In this document: positions 1 to 7,583 of the stretch, one piece after another | Position numbering within the stretch: the first letter of the stretch is position 1 | How the letters are laid out: every line of letters begins with the position of its first letter | Source: CAYLOC01 sp964385195 | Lineage (GTDB): Bacteria > Actinomycetota > Actinomycetes > Propionibacteriales > Nocardioidaceae | DNA length: 9,070 nucleotides | NCBI GenBank assembly: GCA_964385195.1 | Contig: CAYLOC010000139.1 | Coordinates: 1 to 9,070, forward strand | Reading direction: 5' to 3' | Position numbers and translations under genes: made by a program | The notes under the pieces: generated by a model | What the model was told of the DNA's origin: nothing | What the model saw: the letters and a program-made list of their open reading frames with translations, nothing else | Databases searched by the model: none

Positions 1-15
1 CACGGGGGCCGGCCC

Positions 16-996
16 TCACAGCCATCCCCGCCGTACGGCTTCCATGCCGGCCTGGAAGCGTGTTCCGGCCCCCACCGTGTCCATGAGCCGGCGCACGTGC
101 CGTTGCACGGTGCGGACGCTCCATCCGAACCGTTTGGCGATCACGGCGTCGGTGGCTCCGCTGGCGAGGAGACCGAGTAGCTGATGATCCCTGTCGTGTG
201 ACACATCGTCGTTGGTCATCGTGGCTGGCCGGTTGAGCGGCACGGCGCGCTCCCATAGGGACTCGAAAAGCCCCATGGCCATGTCGAGGAGGGAGGAGGG
301 GTGAATCAGGTAGGCGGTCTCCTCGCGATAGTCAGCCCCCGAGCTCATGATGGCGACACGTGAGTCGGCGATGACGAGCTTGACTGGTAAACCAGTGCCG
401 ATTCTTGCTTGTTCACCCTGGTGGATTCCCTCCCAGATGTTCTCCAGCCGGCCCGGGAGGGCGACGGCTTCCTTGTCGTAGATCACCCGGTAGCCGACAG
501 CGCCTTCGTCCAGTGCCTCTCGCTCGTCGGGGTTCGGGCCCTCATCTCCGTGTTCCCCGGGTGGGACGAAGTACGGCGGCTTGTCGAACGCGCGGACCTC
601 CTGCCGTGCCGAACGCTGCACCCGGACGAATGCGCGCCACACTTTCGACGCTCCTTCGATCAACTCGGCGTACCCGGCATGTGTGCCGCGGGAGGCTTCT
701 GTGCGGTACGTGTCGTCGAGCGCGTTGAGGTGCCGTTGCAGTTTGCTCAACTCCTGCTCTCGTTTGGCGATGAGGACGGAGCCGGCCAATGAGGGTTCCG
801 CGGCCGAGTAACGTGCTGGTCTCCCGGGGACGCGGGAGACCAGTCCCCTTCGGGTGAGGCCGGCCAGGGCGCTGCGTGTCGTGGCCGGTGTGAGGTTCGC
901 CCGATCGGAGAGATCCGCAACCGTGGACTGCCCTCGGGGGATGAGCGTTTCGTAGACCCGGGCCTCGGTCTCGGGGATTCCTACGGACTGCCACAT
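16..996 (-). CDS. Two-HTH transcriptional regulator (TrmB-like N-terminus, LuxR-type C-terminus)
   Basis: The product is a 326-residue cytoplasmic DNA-binding protein. Residues about 3-67 form a TrmB/MarR-like winged helix: the opening 'GIPETEARVYETL' is typical of TrmB, with a recognition helix near 36-50 and a wing near 52-63. A charged helical stretch at about 76-101 is probably a coiled coil. Residues 105-250 resemble the middle domain of TrmB-like regulators, which is probably a ligand or signal module. Residues 270-322 form a LuxR/GerE-type helix-turn-helix, with 'LLASGATDAVIAKRFGWS' followed by 'RTVQRHVRRLM'. There is no receiver domain, so control by a phosphorelay is not indicated. 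The start is supported by AGGAG five bases before the ATG. The gene is divergent from the secreted S53/Kelch gene, and the shared 141-bp gap holds TGACGT palindromes. I infer that it controls that gene and perhaps itself. Whether it activates or represses, and what it senses, are unknown. Confidence 0.88.
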   Translation of the reverse strand: MWQSVGIPETEARVYETLIPRGQSTVADLSDRANLTPATTRSALAGLTRRGLVSRVPGRPARYSAAEPSLAGSVLIAKREQELSKLQRHLNALDDTYRTEASRGTHAGYAELIEGASKVWRAFVRVQRSARQEVRAFDKPPYFVPPGEHGDEGPNPDEREALDEGAVGYRVIYDKEAVALPGRLENIWEGIHQGEQARIGTGLPVKLVIADSRVAIMSSGADYREETAYLIHPSSLLDMAMGLFESLWERAVPLNRPATMTNDDVSHDRDHQLLGLLASGATDAVIAKRFGWSVRTVQRHVRRLMDTVGAGTRFQAGMEAVRRGWL

Positions 997-1009
997 CGCT
1001 TCTCCTCAT

Positions 1010-1025
1010 TGACGTGTTTACGTCA
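1010..1025. promoter_or_regulatory. Perfect inverted repeat TGACGT-N4-ACGTCA, candidate operator
   Basis: This 16-bp site has two exact 6-bp arms around a GTTT spacer. It lies 14 bp upstream of the regulator's start codon, next to that gene's ribosome binding site, and about 113 bp upstream of the peptidase start. A further half-site, TGTCA, follows at 1028-1032. The symmetry suits a dimeric HTH protein. Assignment to the adjacent TrmB/LuxR-type regulator is inference from position. Binding at this place could repress the regulator's own transcription. Confidence 0.5.
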
Positions 1026-1063
1026 GGTGTCATGAAGTTGAACCTCAAGACCCTTGCCTGTTC

Positions 1064-1085
1064 TGACGTAACTATGACATCGTCA
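1064..1085. promoter_or_regulatory. Second TGAC/GTCA half-site cluster, candidate operator for the S53/Kelch gene
   Basis: TGACGT at 1064-1069 and TGACAT at 1075-1080 are direct repeats 11 bp apart, about one helical turn. TGACATCGTCA at 1075-1085 is itself an inverted repeat (TGAC-ATC-GTCA). The cluster uses the same core as the palindrome at 1010-1025 and sits 53 bp before the peptidase ATG, a natural place to activate or block that promoter. I could not find a convincing -35/-10 pair for either gene in this gap, so the exact promoters are not called. Confidence 0.45.
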
Positions 1086-1137
1086 GCGGAGTCCGTCCAT
1101 TTGTGGACCGCCGGAACAAACCCAGGAAGATATCGCG

Positions 1138-4100
1138 ATGACACACCACCTGCCCCGCAGGCTCGTCACGTTGGTGGCCACGCCCGTCGCTGCGTTGAGT
1201 CTGCTCGTTCCCCTTGCTGTGACGGCGCCCTCGGCGGCAGCGTCGACCGAGAGTGGTACGCCGTCGACGACGAGGGCGATGTCGGGCTCCGCCGACAACT
1301 CCGCCCAGCCGCCCATGGGTGAACAGAACGCGGACGACCGGTACCAACCGGCTGCCTGCCAGTCTTTGACCGCTGCCCAACGACGCAGTGACAAGCCCTA
1401 CGCACAATGCTTCGCGCTCGGCTACACCGGACCGGATGGTGAACTCATGGCTCGTCCGACGGCTGCGGGCCCTCCGGCGACGGCCCTGGGGCCGGCCGAC
1501 ATCCAGGATGCCTATGACCTTCCCGATGCCGGTGAGGGCATGACCGTCGCCGTTGTGGATGCCTTCGGCTATGAGGAGGCGGAGTCTGACCTAGCCGTGT
1601 TCCGCAGCCACTACGGGCTGCCACCGTGCACCACTGAGAACGGCTGCTTCACGAAGGTCGACCAGCGCGGCGGCACGGACTATCCGCCGGTCGACCTCGG
1701 ATGGACCGTCGAAACCGCGTTGGATCTCGACGCCGTGTCCGCGGCCTGCCCGAAGTGCAACATCTTGTTGGTCCAGGCCGACACCAACGCCTTCGAGGAC
1801 CTCGGCAAGGCCGTCGACACCGCAGCACAGATGGGCGCGGTAGCGATCAGCAACTCCTACGGCCACGACGGCGAGGACCCCAACGAGCAGGCCTATGACC
1901 ACTACTACGAGCACCCCGGCATCGCGGTCGTTGTCGCGTCCGGAGACACCGGCAACGTGCAGAGCTGGCCGTCGACGAACCCGACCGTGGTGGCCGTCGG
2001 CGGAACCCACCTGACCAGGGACGACTCCGAACGTGGCTGGCACGAGACGGCGTGGGACGGTACCGGTTCAGGGTGTTCGCTGTACGAGCCGCGTCCGGAC
2101 TACCAGATCGGTATCGACACCACGTGTGGTGACTTCTCGGCGACGGCGGATATCGCCGCTGACGCCGACTCGGCTACCGGGCTGGCCGTGTACAACACCG
2201 CTGCCCTGAGCGGCTGGTCGCAGTGGGGCGGCACCTCGCTGGCCGCACCTCTGGTCGCTGGAATGTACGCACTGGCAGGACCTCCGACCCCGGGCACCTA
2301 CCCGGTGTCCTACCCCTACCAGGCGGCTCCGGCACACCTGCACGACGTCACCGAGGGCACGAACGGCCGGTGCGGAAACGTGTTGTGTGAGGCGGGCCCC
2401 GGCTGGGACGGGCCAACGGGCGTGGGTACGCCGGCCGGCATCGCTGCTTTGACCCAGGGCGAGACCGGGACGATCGCCGGCACCGCGACCAACGCCGACA
2501 CCGGCGAGCCGCTGGCGGGAGTGACGGTGCAAGCCACAGACGAGGACGGCAACGTCTTCCACGCGACTACTGAGGACGACGGGGGCTATGACCTCCCCCT
2601 TCCCGTCGGCACCTACGACCTGACCGCAACACTGTTCGGGTACGACACGAGTACGGTCGAGGATGTCCAGGTTGACGCTGATGAACAGGTCACCGAGGAC
2701 TTCGCCATGGCCCCGCTTCCCACGCGGACCATCTCCGGCGAGGTTACCGACGGCGCCGGTCACGGCTGGCCGATGCGCGCGAAGATCACCATCGACGATT
2801 ACCCCGGCGGAGTGATCTACTCCGATCCCTATACCGGACGGTACTCGGTGACGTTGCCGACCGGACGCAGCTACACCATGCATGTCACTTCTGCGGACCT
2901 GCCCGGGTACGCCGAGCAGGATCTCACCGTCGACCTCACCGACGACGAGAGCGGCGTCGTACACCGCGACATCGCCTTGTCGACCCTCGATACCTGCACG
3001 GCCCCTGGCTACTCCTACCAGTACGACGGTGCCACCGAGGCCTTCACCGGATGGGAGGGCACGACGGCCCAGGACGGGTGGAGCGTGGTCGACAACGCCG
3101 GCAACGGGCAGACCTGGAGCTTCGACAACCCCGGGGACCGGCAGCCGCCGGAGGGCGGAGACGAGGACTTCGCCGTGGTTGACTCTGACGCCTACGGGGA
3201 CGACGGGGTCCAGGACACCTCCCTGGTTTCTCCGGTGATCGACCTGTCCGGCCAGGACCATCCGCGCCTCCTGGCTGACACCCTCTACGTCTGGTTCCCC
3301 GACGAGACGGCGACGGTGGATCTCAGCGTGGACGGCGGCACTACCTGGAAGACGGTGCAGAGCCTGGACCTCGCCACCGACCACCATCTGAACATCCCAC
3401 TTCCCGACGCGGCCGGGAAGTCACAGGTACAGGTCCGGTTCCACTTCACTGGCTCGTCGAGCAGGCGCTGGGAGCTGGACAACGTCTTCATCGGCACCCG
3501 CGCATGCCAGCCGGTGGCCGGAGGACTGGTGGCCGGGGCCGTCACCGATCGGTACACGGGTGACCCGGTGGTCGGCGCCACGGTGACCAGCGCTGCCGAT
3601 GAGAGTGAGTTCGGCGTCAGCACCGCGACTCCGGATGACGTCGACCTGCCCGACGGTTACTACTGGCTGTTCAGCTCCCACACCGGACCGGTCGGCTTCA
3701 CCGCGACCGGCGGTCACTACGCGCCGACCCAGGAGGATGTCGACGTACGTCCCGACACCGTCCAGCACCGCGACATCGCGCTACGGGCCGGGCATCTGAT
3801 CGTCGACAAGACCGCTGTGTCGGTGACCCAGCGGCTGGGCAGGTCCACGTCGCGAACGATTGCGCTCACCAATGACGGCACCGCGCCGATCCATGTGTCC
3901 CTCGGCGAGACGGACGCCGGGTTCACCCCGATGAACGAGAAGAGCAACTCCTCCGCCACTGGGGCACCGACGAAGGTGGTCTCTGTCCACACCAGCGTGG
4001 CCGCGAAGCCGAAGGGCCTGATTGCGGCTGACTCGCCGAAGGCGCATGGGGGGCCGACGCTTCGGCAGCCAGGACCAGCAGGGCAGATGTGGACCGGCAT

Positions 4101-5496
4101 CGCCGACTACCCGACGGCGGTGATGGACAACGCGGTGGCTTCCCACGACGGCAAGGTCTATGTCGTCGGCGGGAGCAACGGCAGCTACACCCTCGCCGCC
4201 GGGAACGTCTACGACCCGCAGGCCCAGTCCTGGCAGGAGATCGCGCCGCTCCCTGAGCCGCTCAACGGAGCCTCGGCGGAGTTCGTCGGGGACACGCTGT
4301 ACGTCGTCGGTGGCTGGGAGCGGTTCGGCGATGTCAGCAACCAGACCTACGCCTACCACCCGGACACCGACACCTGGACCCGGATGGCGGACATGCCCGC
4401 TGGTGTGGCGATGGCCGGGACGGCGGTCCTTGGTAACACGCTCTATGTCGTGGGAGGCTGCACGACCAACCATTGCTCGCCGTACTCCGACGCTGTCTAC
4501 AGCTTCGACCCCGGCACCAACACCTGGAAGCAGGAGCCGGACTACCCGACTGGCGCGGCGTACGTGGCATGCGGGGGCGTCGAGTGGCAGGTGGTGTGCA
4601 CCGGTGGGACGCACGGCTCGTCACTGAACGCGACCTACGGGCTCATCCCAGGTACCGACGCCTGGATGCCGAAGGCGGACCTGCCGGTGGACGCCTGGGG
4701 TGCCTCCGCCGCATCGGCCAACGGGAAGCTCGTGGTCATCGGGGGCGCGATCAACAACGGGTCGGCTGTCACCAATCAGGTCTTCGCCTACAACCCGGAC
4801 AATGACACGTGGGCCGCGCTGGCGAACGCCAACAACGCCGTCTACCGCGGTGGCGCCGCCTGTGGCGTGTACAAGGTCGGCGGCTCCGCCGGTGGGTTCC
4901 ACGCAGTGCCATACGCCGAGATGTTGCCCGGCATGAGCCAGTGCAGCCACGCGGTGACCTGGCTGCGAGCCGGCACGACGTCGTTGGACCTGCAGCCGGG
5001 CGAGAAGGCGGACGTGCGGGTCACGATGGACTCCTCCGTCCTGGCCCAACCGGGCAGCTACCGCGCGGAGATCACCGTGGCCACCGACTCGCCGTACCGA
5101 GTGTCGCCGGTCGACGTGACGATGCAGGTCGACCCGCCGCGGCGCTGGGGCAAGGTCGCCGGCACCGTCACTGACGAAGCGGGCTCGCCGATTGGCGGCG
5201 CCACGATCGCGATCTGCACGATGTACCGCCGTGGGAGCGGGATGTGCGGGCCGGTCACCTACACCTTGAAGACGGATGCACGCGGGCACTATCAACTGTG
5301 GTTGGACAAGGGCTTCAACCCGCTGCAGATCATCGCAGCCAAGGCCGGTTACATCCCTCGGATGCGTATCGCACGTGTCCATAAGGGTGGGGCCACCACC
5401 GTGAACTTCAAGTTGAAGGAGACGGACCTCTTCACCGCCAGCAAGGTGGAGCACTACCTACGGAAGCACCTGCACCCGAGGAGGGCCGACAGTTGA
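1138..5496 (+). CDS. Secreted S53 (sedolisin-type) peptidase with carboxypeptidase-regulatory-like, adhesin-like and Kelch domains
   Basis: The product is a 1452-residue exported protein. Residues 1-35 are a signal peptide: a basic start, a hydrophobic core and a probable cut after the 'SAAA' stretch. The catalytic domain spans about 119-440. Glu192 and Asp196 in 'ETALDLD', Asp270 in 'ASGD' and Ser367 in 'GGTSLAAP' match the S53 Glu-Asp-Asp(oxyanion)-Ser set. Asp403 and Asp424 ('GWDGPTG') fit the C-terminal calcium site. The segment before the domain is only about 80 residues, much shorter than the usual pro-kumamolisin propeptide. After it come carboxypeptidase-regulatory-like sandwiches (about 443-525 and 531-613), a jelly-roll/adhesin-like domain (618-788), a third sandwich (793-880), half an Ig-like domain (885-925), a six-bladed Kelch propeller (981-1262), the second Ig half (1273-1331) and a last sandwich (1339-1426). 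There is no LPXTG motif or membrane anchor, so it is probably released or loosely wall-bound. GGAAG lies eight bases before the ATG. The substrate is unknown. Confidence 0.88.
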   Translation: MTHHLPRRLVTLVATPVAALSLLVPLAVTAPSAAASTESGTPSTTRAMSGSADNSAQPPMGEQNADDRYQPAACQSLTAAQRRSDKPYAQCFALGYTGPDGELMARPTAAGPPATALGPADIQDAYDLPDAGEGMTVAVVDAFGYEEAESDLAVFRSHYGLPPCTTENGCFTKVDQRGGTDYPPVDLGWTVETALDLDAVSAACPKCNILLVQADTNAFEDLGKAVDTAAQMGAVAISNSYGHDGEDPNEQAYDHYYEHPGIAVVVASGDTGNVQSWPSTNPTVVAVGGTHLTRDDSERGWHETAWDGTGSGCSLYEPRPDYQIGIDTTCGDFSATADIAADADSATGLAVYNTAALSGWSQWGGTSLAAPLVAGMYALAGPPTPGTYPVSYPYQAAPAHLHDVTEGTNGRCGNVLCEAGPGWDGPTGVGTPAGIAALTQGETGTIAGTATNADTGEPLAGVTVQATDEDGNVFHATTEDDGGYDLPLPVGTYDLTATLFGYDTSTVEDVQVDADEQVTEDFAMAPLPTRTISGEVTDGAGHGWPMRAKITIDDYPGGVIYSDPYTGRYSVTLPTGRSYTMHVTSADLPGYAEQDLTVDLTDDESGVVHRDIALSTLDTCTAPGYSYQYDGATEAFTGWEGTTAQDGWSVVDNAGNGQTWSFDNPGDRQPPEGGDEDFAVVDSDAYGDDGVQDTSLVSPVIDLSGQDHPRLLADTLYVWFPDETATVDLSVDGGTTWKTVQSLDLATDHHLNIPLPDAAGKSQVQVRFHFTGSSSRRWELDNVFIGTRACQPVAGGLVAGAVTDRYTGDPVVGATVTSAADESEFGVSTATPDDVDLPDGYYWLFSSHTGPVGFTATGGHYAPTQEDVDVRPDTVQHRDIALRAGHLIVDKTAVSVTQRLGRSTSRTIALTNDGTAPIHVSLGETDAGFTPMNEKSNSSATGAPTKVVSVHTSVAAKPKGLIAADSPKAHGGPTLRQPGPAGQMWTGIADYPTAVMDNAVASHDGKVYVVGGSNGSYTLAAGNVYDPQAQSWQEIAPLPEPLNGASAEFVGDTLYVVGGWERFGDVSNQTYAYHPDTDTWTRMADMPAGVAMAGTAVLGNTLYVVGGCTTNHCSPYSDAVYSFDPGTNTWKQEPDYPTGAAYVACGGVEWQVVCTGGTHGSSLNATYGLIPGTDAWMPKADLPVDAWGASAASANGKLVVIGGAINNGSAVTNQVFAYNPDNDTWAALANANNAVYRGGAACGVYKVGGSAGGFHAVPYAEMLPGMSQCSHAVTWLRAGTTSLDLQPGEKADVRVTMDSSVLAQPGSYRAEITVATDSPYRVSPVDVTMQVDPPRRWGKVAGTVTDEAGSPIGGATIAICTMYRRGSGMCGPVTYTLKTDARGHYQLWLDKGFNPLQIIAAKAGYIPRMRIARVHKGGATTVNFKLKETDLFTASKVEHYLRKHLHPRRADS
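4078..4923 (+). repeat. Six Kelch repeats within the secreted S53 protein
   Basis: These are protein-level repeats of 46-50 residues, each with a hydrophobic strand ending in Gly-Gly. The Gly-Gly pairs fall at residues 1011-1012, 1058-1059, 1106-1107, 1156-1157, 1202-1203 and 1248-1249. A following Trp closes most units (1032, 1080, 1130, 1176, 1225), and Trp985 at the N-terminal edge can serve as the closing strand of the sixth blade. The DNA repeats are diverged, so this is an old protein repeat rather than a recent tandem duplication. Extracellular Kelch propellers usually bind carbohydrate or protein. No catalytic residues of the galactose oxidase type were recognised. Confidence 0.85.
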
Positions 5497-5725
5497 GCGT
5501 GCCGACAGCGATTCGCGGTGAGTGGGGCTCCCTGATAGTTTCGCCTGTTGTCTTTGCCGTTCGACCGGCAAGCGCTGGCGACGGGCACTTCGTCGGTCAC
5601 GGGGCGTCGCTCCGGCGCTGACTCTGCTGGCTGAACTCACGTCGATGTGGCCCCTGCCGCTTCCGGTACTGGGCACGTACCCGTTGAAGAATTCGGACTT
5701 CCAAGGCCGGGGGCACGTCCATGTG
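5497..5725. other. Convergent intergenic gap without a strong terminator
   Basis: This gap separates the 3' ends of the S53/Kelch gene and the anti-sigma-like gene. A 6-bp hairpin, TTGCCG/CGGCAA with a 6-base loop, lies at 5554-5571, but no T-run follows it. Two weaker hairpins occur near 5664-5678 and 5711-5724. No protein family was recognised in either strand of the gap. Termination here may be Rho-dependent or use GC-rich hairpins without U-tracts, as is common in actinobacteria. Confidence 0.4.
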
Positions 5726-7069
5726 CTACTGGCGGCACGCAGCGGGGGGATGGACGCGCGCCAAGGTTGGCTCGCGGGGGCCTTCGTAGAGTCCGAACAC
5801 CCCTCCCCCGGCGACAGTGATGTCTTTCAGGGCTGCCGGGTGCCGGGGGGAGTAGAACGTGGCCTTGTCCCAGATCTTGCCGGTCCGCGGATCGGCGCAG
5901 ATCACCGTCCCTAAACCGCCAGAGATCCACGCGGCTTTACCTGACACCGTCGGGAACGCGATCATTCCGCCGCCGCTGGGCCCGAATGTTTGCCTGCCAG
6001 CGGGATCTCCGTTTGCCGGGATGAAGCCGGTCATGTTGCTGTTCATCCCACCTTCCGCGGCCTCGTACCAGACCCCGCCCCGGCTGGCGACAAGCGTCGC
6101 CCCGTTCACGCCGCCAAACGGGATCTTCCAGACGACGTCGCCAGAGGTGGGATCCAACTGGATCAGGTGCTTGTTGAGCAGTTCTTGATCGATGATCCGC
6201 CCGCTCACGACGTAAACCGCAGATCCATCCGGAGCAGCCGCGAAACCGCTGATCACCCCACCGGACAGGTCCCACCGGTGGGTGACGTGTCCGGTGGCGG
6301 CGTTGATGACAGCGACCTTCGTGGTATCGAGCCCCGCCAGGTACAGCGGTCCGCCGCTGGCGACAGCATGGAACTCGACCCCCCGCTTCTGTGTAGCGGG
6401 CAAGCGAACGATGGTTGTCAGTGTCGTGGCAAGTGTTTTCTGGTCATAGCGGTTGAGTCGGTACCTGTCTGAGGTGCCAATCTGTCGAACGGTCCACAGG
6501 GAGTCGCCGTCCACCACCGGCACACCCTGCAGCGGGGTTGGCGACTGTTTCAAGGTGACGGGGTTGATTCGCACCACCGAGGTGACCGCGCCAGTTTCCA
6601 CGCTGTGCCGGACGCCGTACAACCAGTCGCCGTCCCCAAGCAGCGTGTCGAACCGCATCGCGCTTCCCAACAACACCGTGTGCCAGGGCTTGACGACCTT
6701 GCGTGTGCTGCTCGCCGGAGCTGAAGGGCCAGAATGCATCGCACCCGGCGGAATCGGGGACGAATGAGGTGGCGAAGAGGCGGGGGTGGGGGACAGACCG
6801 GTCGTGGCAACAGTGGATGCGCTGGTGGTCTGACCGGCCGGACTTGGCTCGGAGGCCATGCGAGGCGGCAATGTCACCACAACAGCGGCCGCGACCGCCC
6901 CGGCCACCGCGAGCGACACCCCGGTTCCCGTGGCCACACGCCGCCTGCGTCGCCGCCTGCCTGCGGCCCGCACCGCCGCCACCGCAGGCGGCCTCGGATT
7001 CAGTACCTCGGCCGACTCGGCCAGCATCCGACGGATATCGGACTCGTCGTCGCGCTCAGGCGTGGTCAT
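5726..7069 (-). CDS. Single-pass membrane protein with extracytoplasmic beta-propeller, probable anti-sigma factor or sensor
   Basis: The product has 447 residues from the chosen start. Residues 1-37 are a short cytoplasmic segment, with an acidic amphipathic helix near 6-24 that could bind a sigma factor. An Arg cluster (38-44) precedes one membrane helix (about 45-68), so the C-terminus should lie outside. A Pro/Ser/Thr-rich linker (about 72-123) leads to a PQQ/YVTN-like beta-propeller (about 128-447). Its blades end in units such as 'LDPTSGDVVWKIP' and 'CADPRTGKIWDKA'. The gene overlaps the sigma factor gene upstream by 14 bases, so the two should be translationally coupled. Two ATG codons are adjacent. 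GGAGG lies six bases from the second (7067-7069) but only three from the first (7070-7072), so the second is preferred. No zinc-binding anti-sigma motif is present. The anti-sigma role is inferred from operon context and topology. Confidence 0.8.
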   Translation of the reverse strand: MTTPERDDESDIRRMLAESAEVLNPRPPAVAAVRAAGRRRRRRRVATGTGVSLAVAGAVAAAVVVTLPPRMASEPSPAGQTTSASTVATTGLSPTPASSPPHSSPIPPGAMHSGPSAPASSTRKVVKPWHTVLLGSAMRFDTLLGDGDWLYGVRHSVETGAVTSVVRINPVTLKQSPTPLQGVPVVDGDSLWTVRQIGTSDRYRLNRYDQKTLATTLTTIVRLPATQKRGVEFHAVASGGPLYLAGLDTTKVAVINAATGHVTHRWDLSGGVISGFAAAPDGSAVYVVSGRIIDQELLNKHLIQLDPTSGDVVWKIPFGGVNGATLVASRGGVWYEAAEGGMNSNMTGFIPANGDPAGRQTFGPSGGGMIAFPTVSGKAAWISGGLGTVICADPRTGKIWDKATFYSPRHPAALKDITVAGGGVFGLYEGPREPTLARVHPPAACRQ

Positions 7070-7583
7070 CATCGTCCTCCAAACGCTGGCGCAATGCGGT
7101 CAACCCGCGAGAGCAGTACCCCTTCACCGCACCCACACTGACCCCCAGCACCTGGGCGATCTCGGCCTCAGTGAGATCCTCGTAGTAGCGCAGCACGATC
7201 ACCTCCATCTGGCGCCGCGGCAGCCCCTGCAGCGCCTGCACCATCTGAAGCCGCTGGAACGCCTCGTAAGCAGAGTGATCCACCCGCGCCGCAGAAGCGA
7301 CCAACTCGGGAAACTTTCGCCTAACCACCATCCGTCGACGCCAGGACGACCGGGTCAGGTTCACCACGGTGCGCCGCAGATACCCCAGGCCGTAGTCGCC
7401 TTCCTTATCTGCCAGGCGGCGCGATTCCACCCGCACAAACGCCTCCTGCACGATATCCTCGGCAGCCAACGGATCGCTGAGCAAGTACGCCGCCAGCCGT
7501 ACCAAAGGCCGGTAGTGACGCTGGTACACCGCGGCGAAGACTTCGCCGCACGACTCACGAGACGTCGCCTCGGTACCCGCCAT
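7056..7583 (-). CDS. ECF RNA polymerase sigma factor, SigE family
   Basis: This 175-residue group IV sigma factor directs RNA polymerase to a dedicated promoter set. Region 2 spans about 14-82 and includes 'DPLAAEDIVQEAFVRV' for core binding and -10 melting. Region 4 spans about 112-168, with 'LPRRQMEVIVLRYYEDLT' followed by a helix-turn-helix (135-163) ending in 'GAVKGYCSRGLTALR', a signature of actinobacterial SigE-family ECF factors. There is no region 1.1 or region 3. The ATG is preceded by GGAGG only two bases away, with another purine run (GGAAGGG) further upstream, so translation initiation may be modest. The acidic tail (EDDDDHA) runs into the start of the membrane propeller gene. The usual arrangement is that the membrane partner holds the sigma factor until an envelope signal arrives. 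This is known for related pairs and inferred here. Confidence 0.92.
   Translation of the reverse strand: MAGTEATSRESCGEVFAAVYQRHYRPLVRLAAYLLSDPLAAEDIVQEAFVRVESRRLADKEGDYGLGYLRRTVVNLTRSSWRRRMVVRRKFPELVASAARVDHSAYEAFQRLQMVQALQGLPRRQMEVIVLRYYEDLTEAEIAQVLGVSVGAVKGYCSRGLTALRQRLEDDDDHA

Noticed and set aside
2068..3387. Long open frame (439 codons) on the minus strand opposite the S53/Kelch gene
   Set aside because: It is the complement of a GC-biased gene. Its Gly/Val/Arg-rich translation shows no domain, while the plus-strand frame has clear motifs throughout.
3781..4614. Minus-strand open frame opposite the Kelch region
   Set aside because: It lies opposite well-defined Kelch repeats, is Arg/Val-rich and has no recognisable family, so it is a shadow frame.
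4621..5454. Minus-strand open frame opposite the C-terminal domains of the peptidase
   Set aside because: Same reason: low-complexity Arg/Gly/His translation with no motif, antisense to a supported gene.
5554..5571. Hairpin TTGCCG/CGGCAA as terminator of the S53/Kelch gene
   Set aside because: The stem is short and no T-run follows, so it is not reported as a terminator feature.
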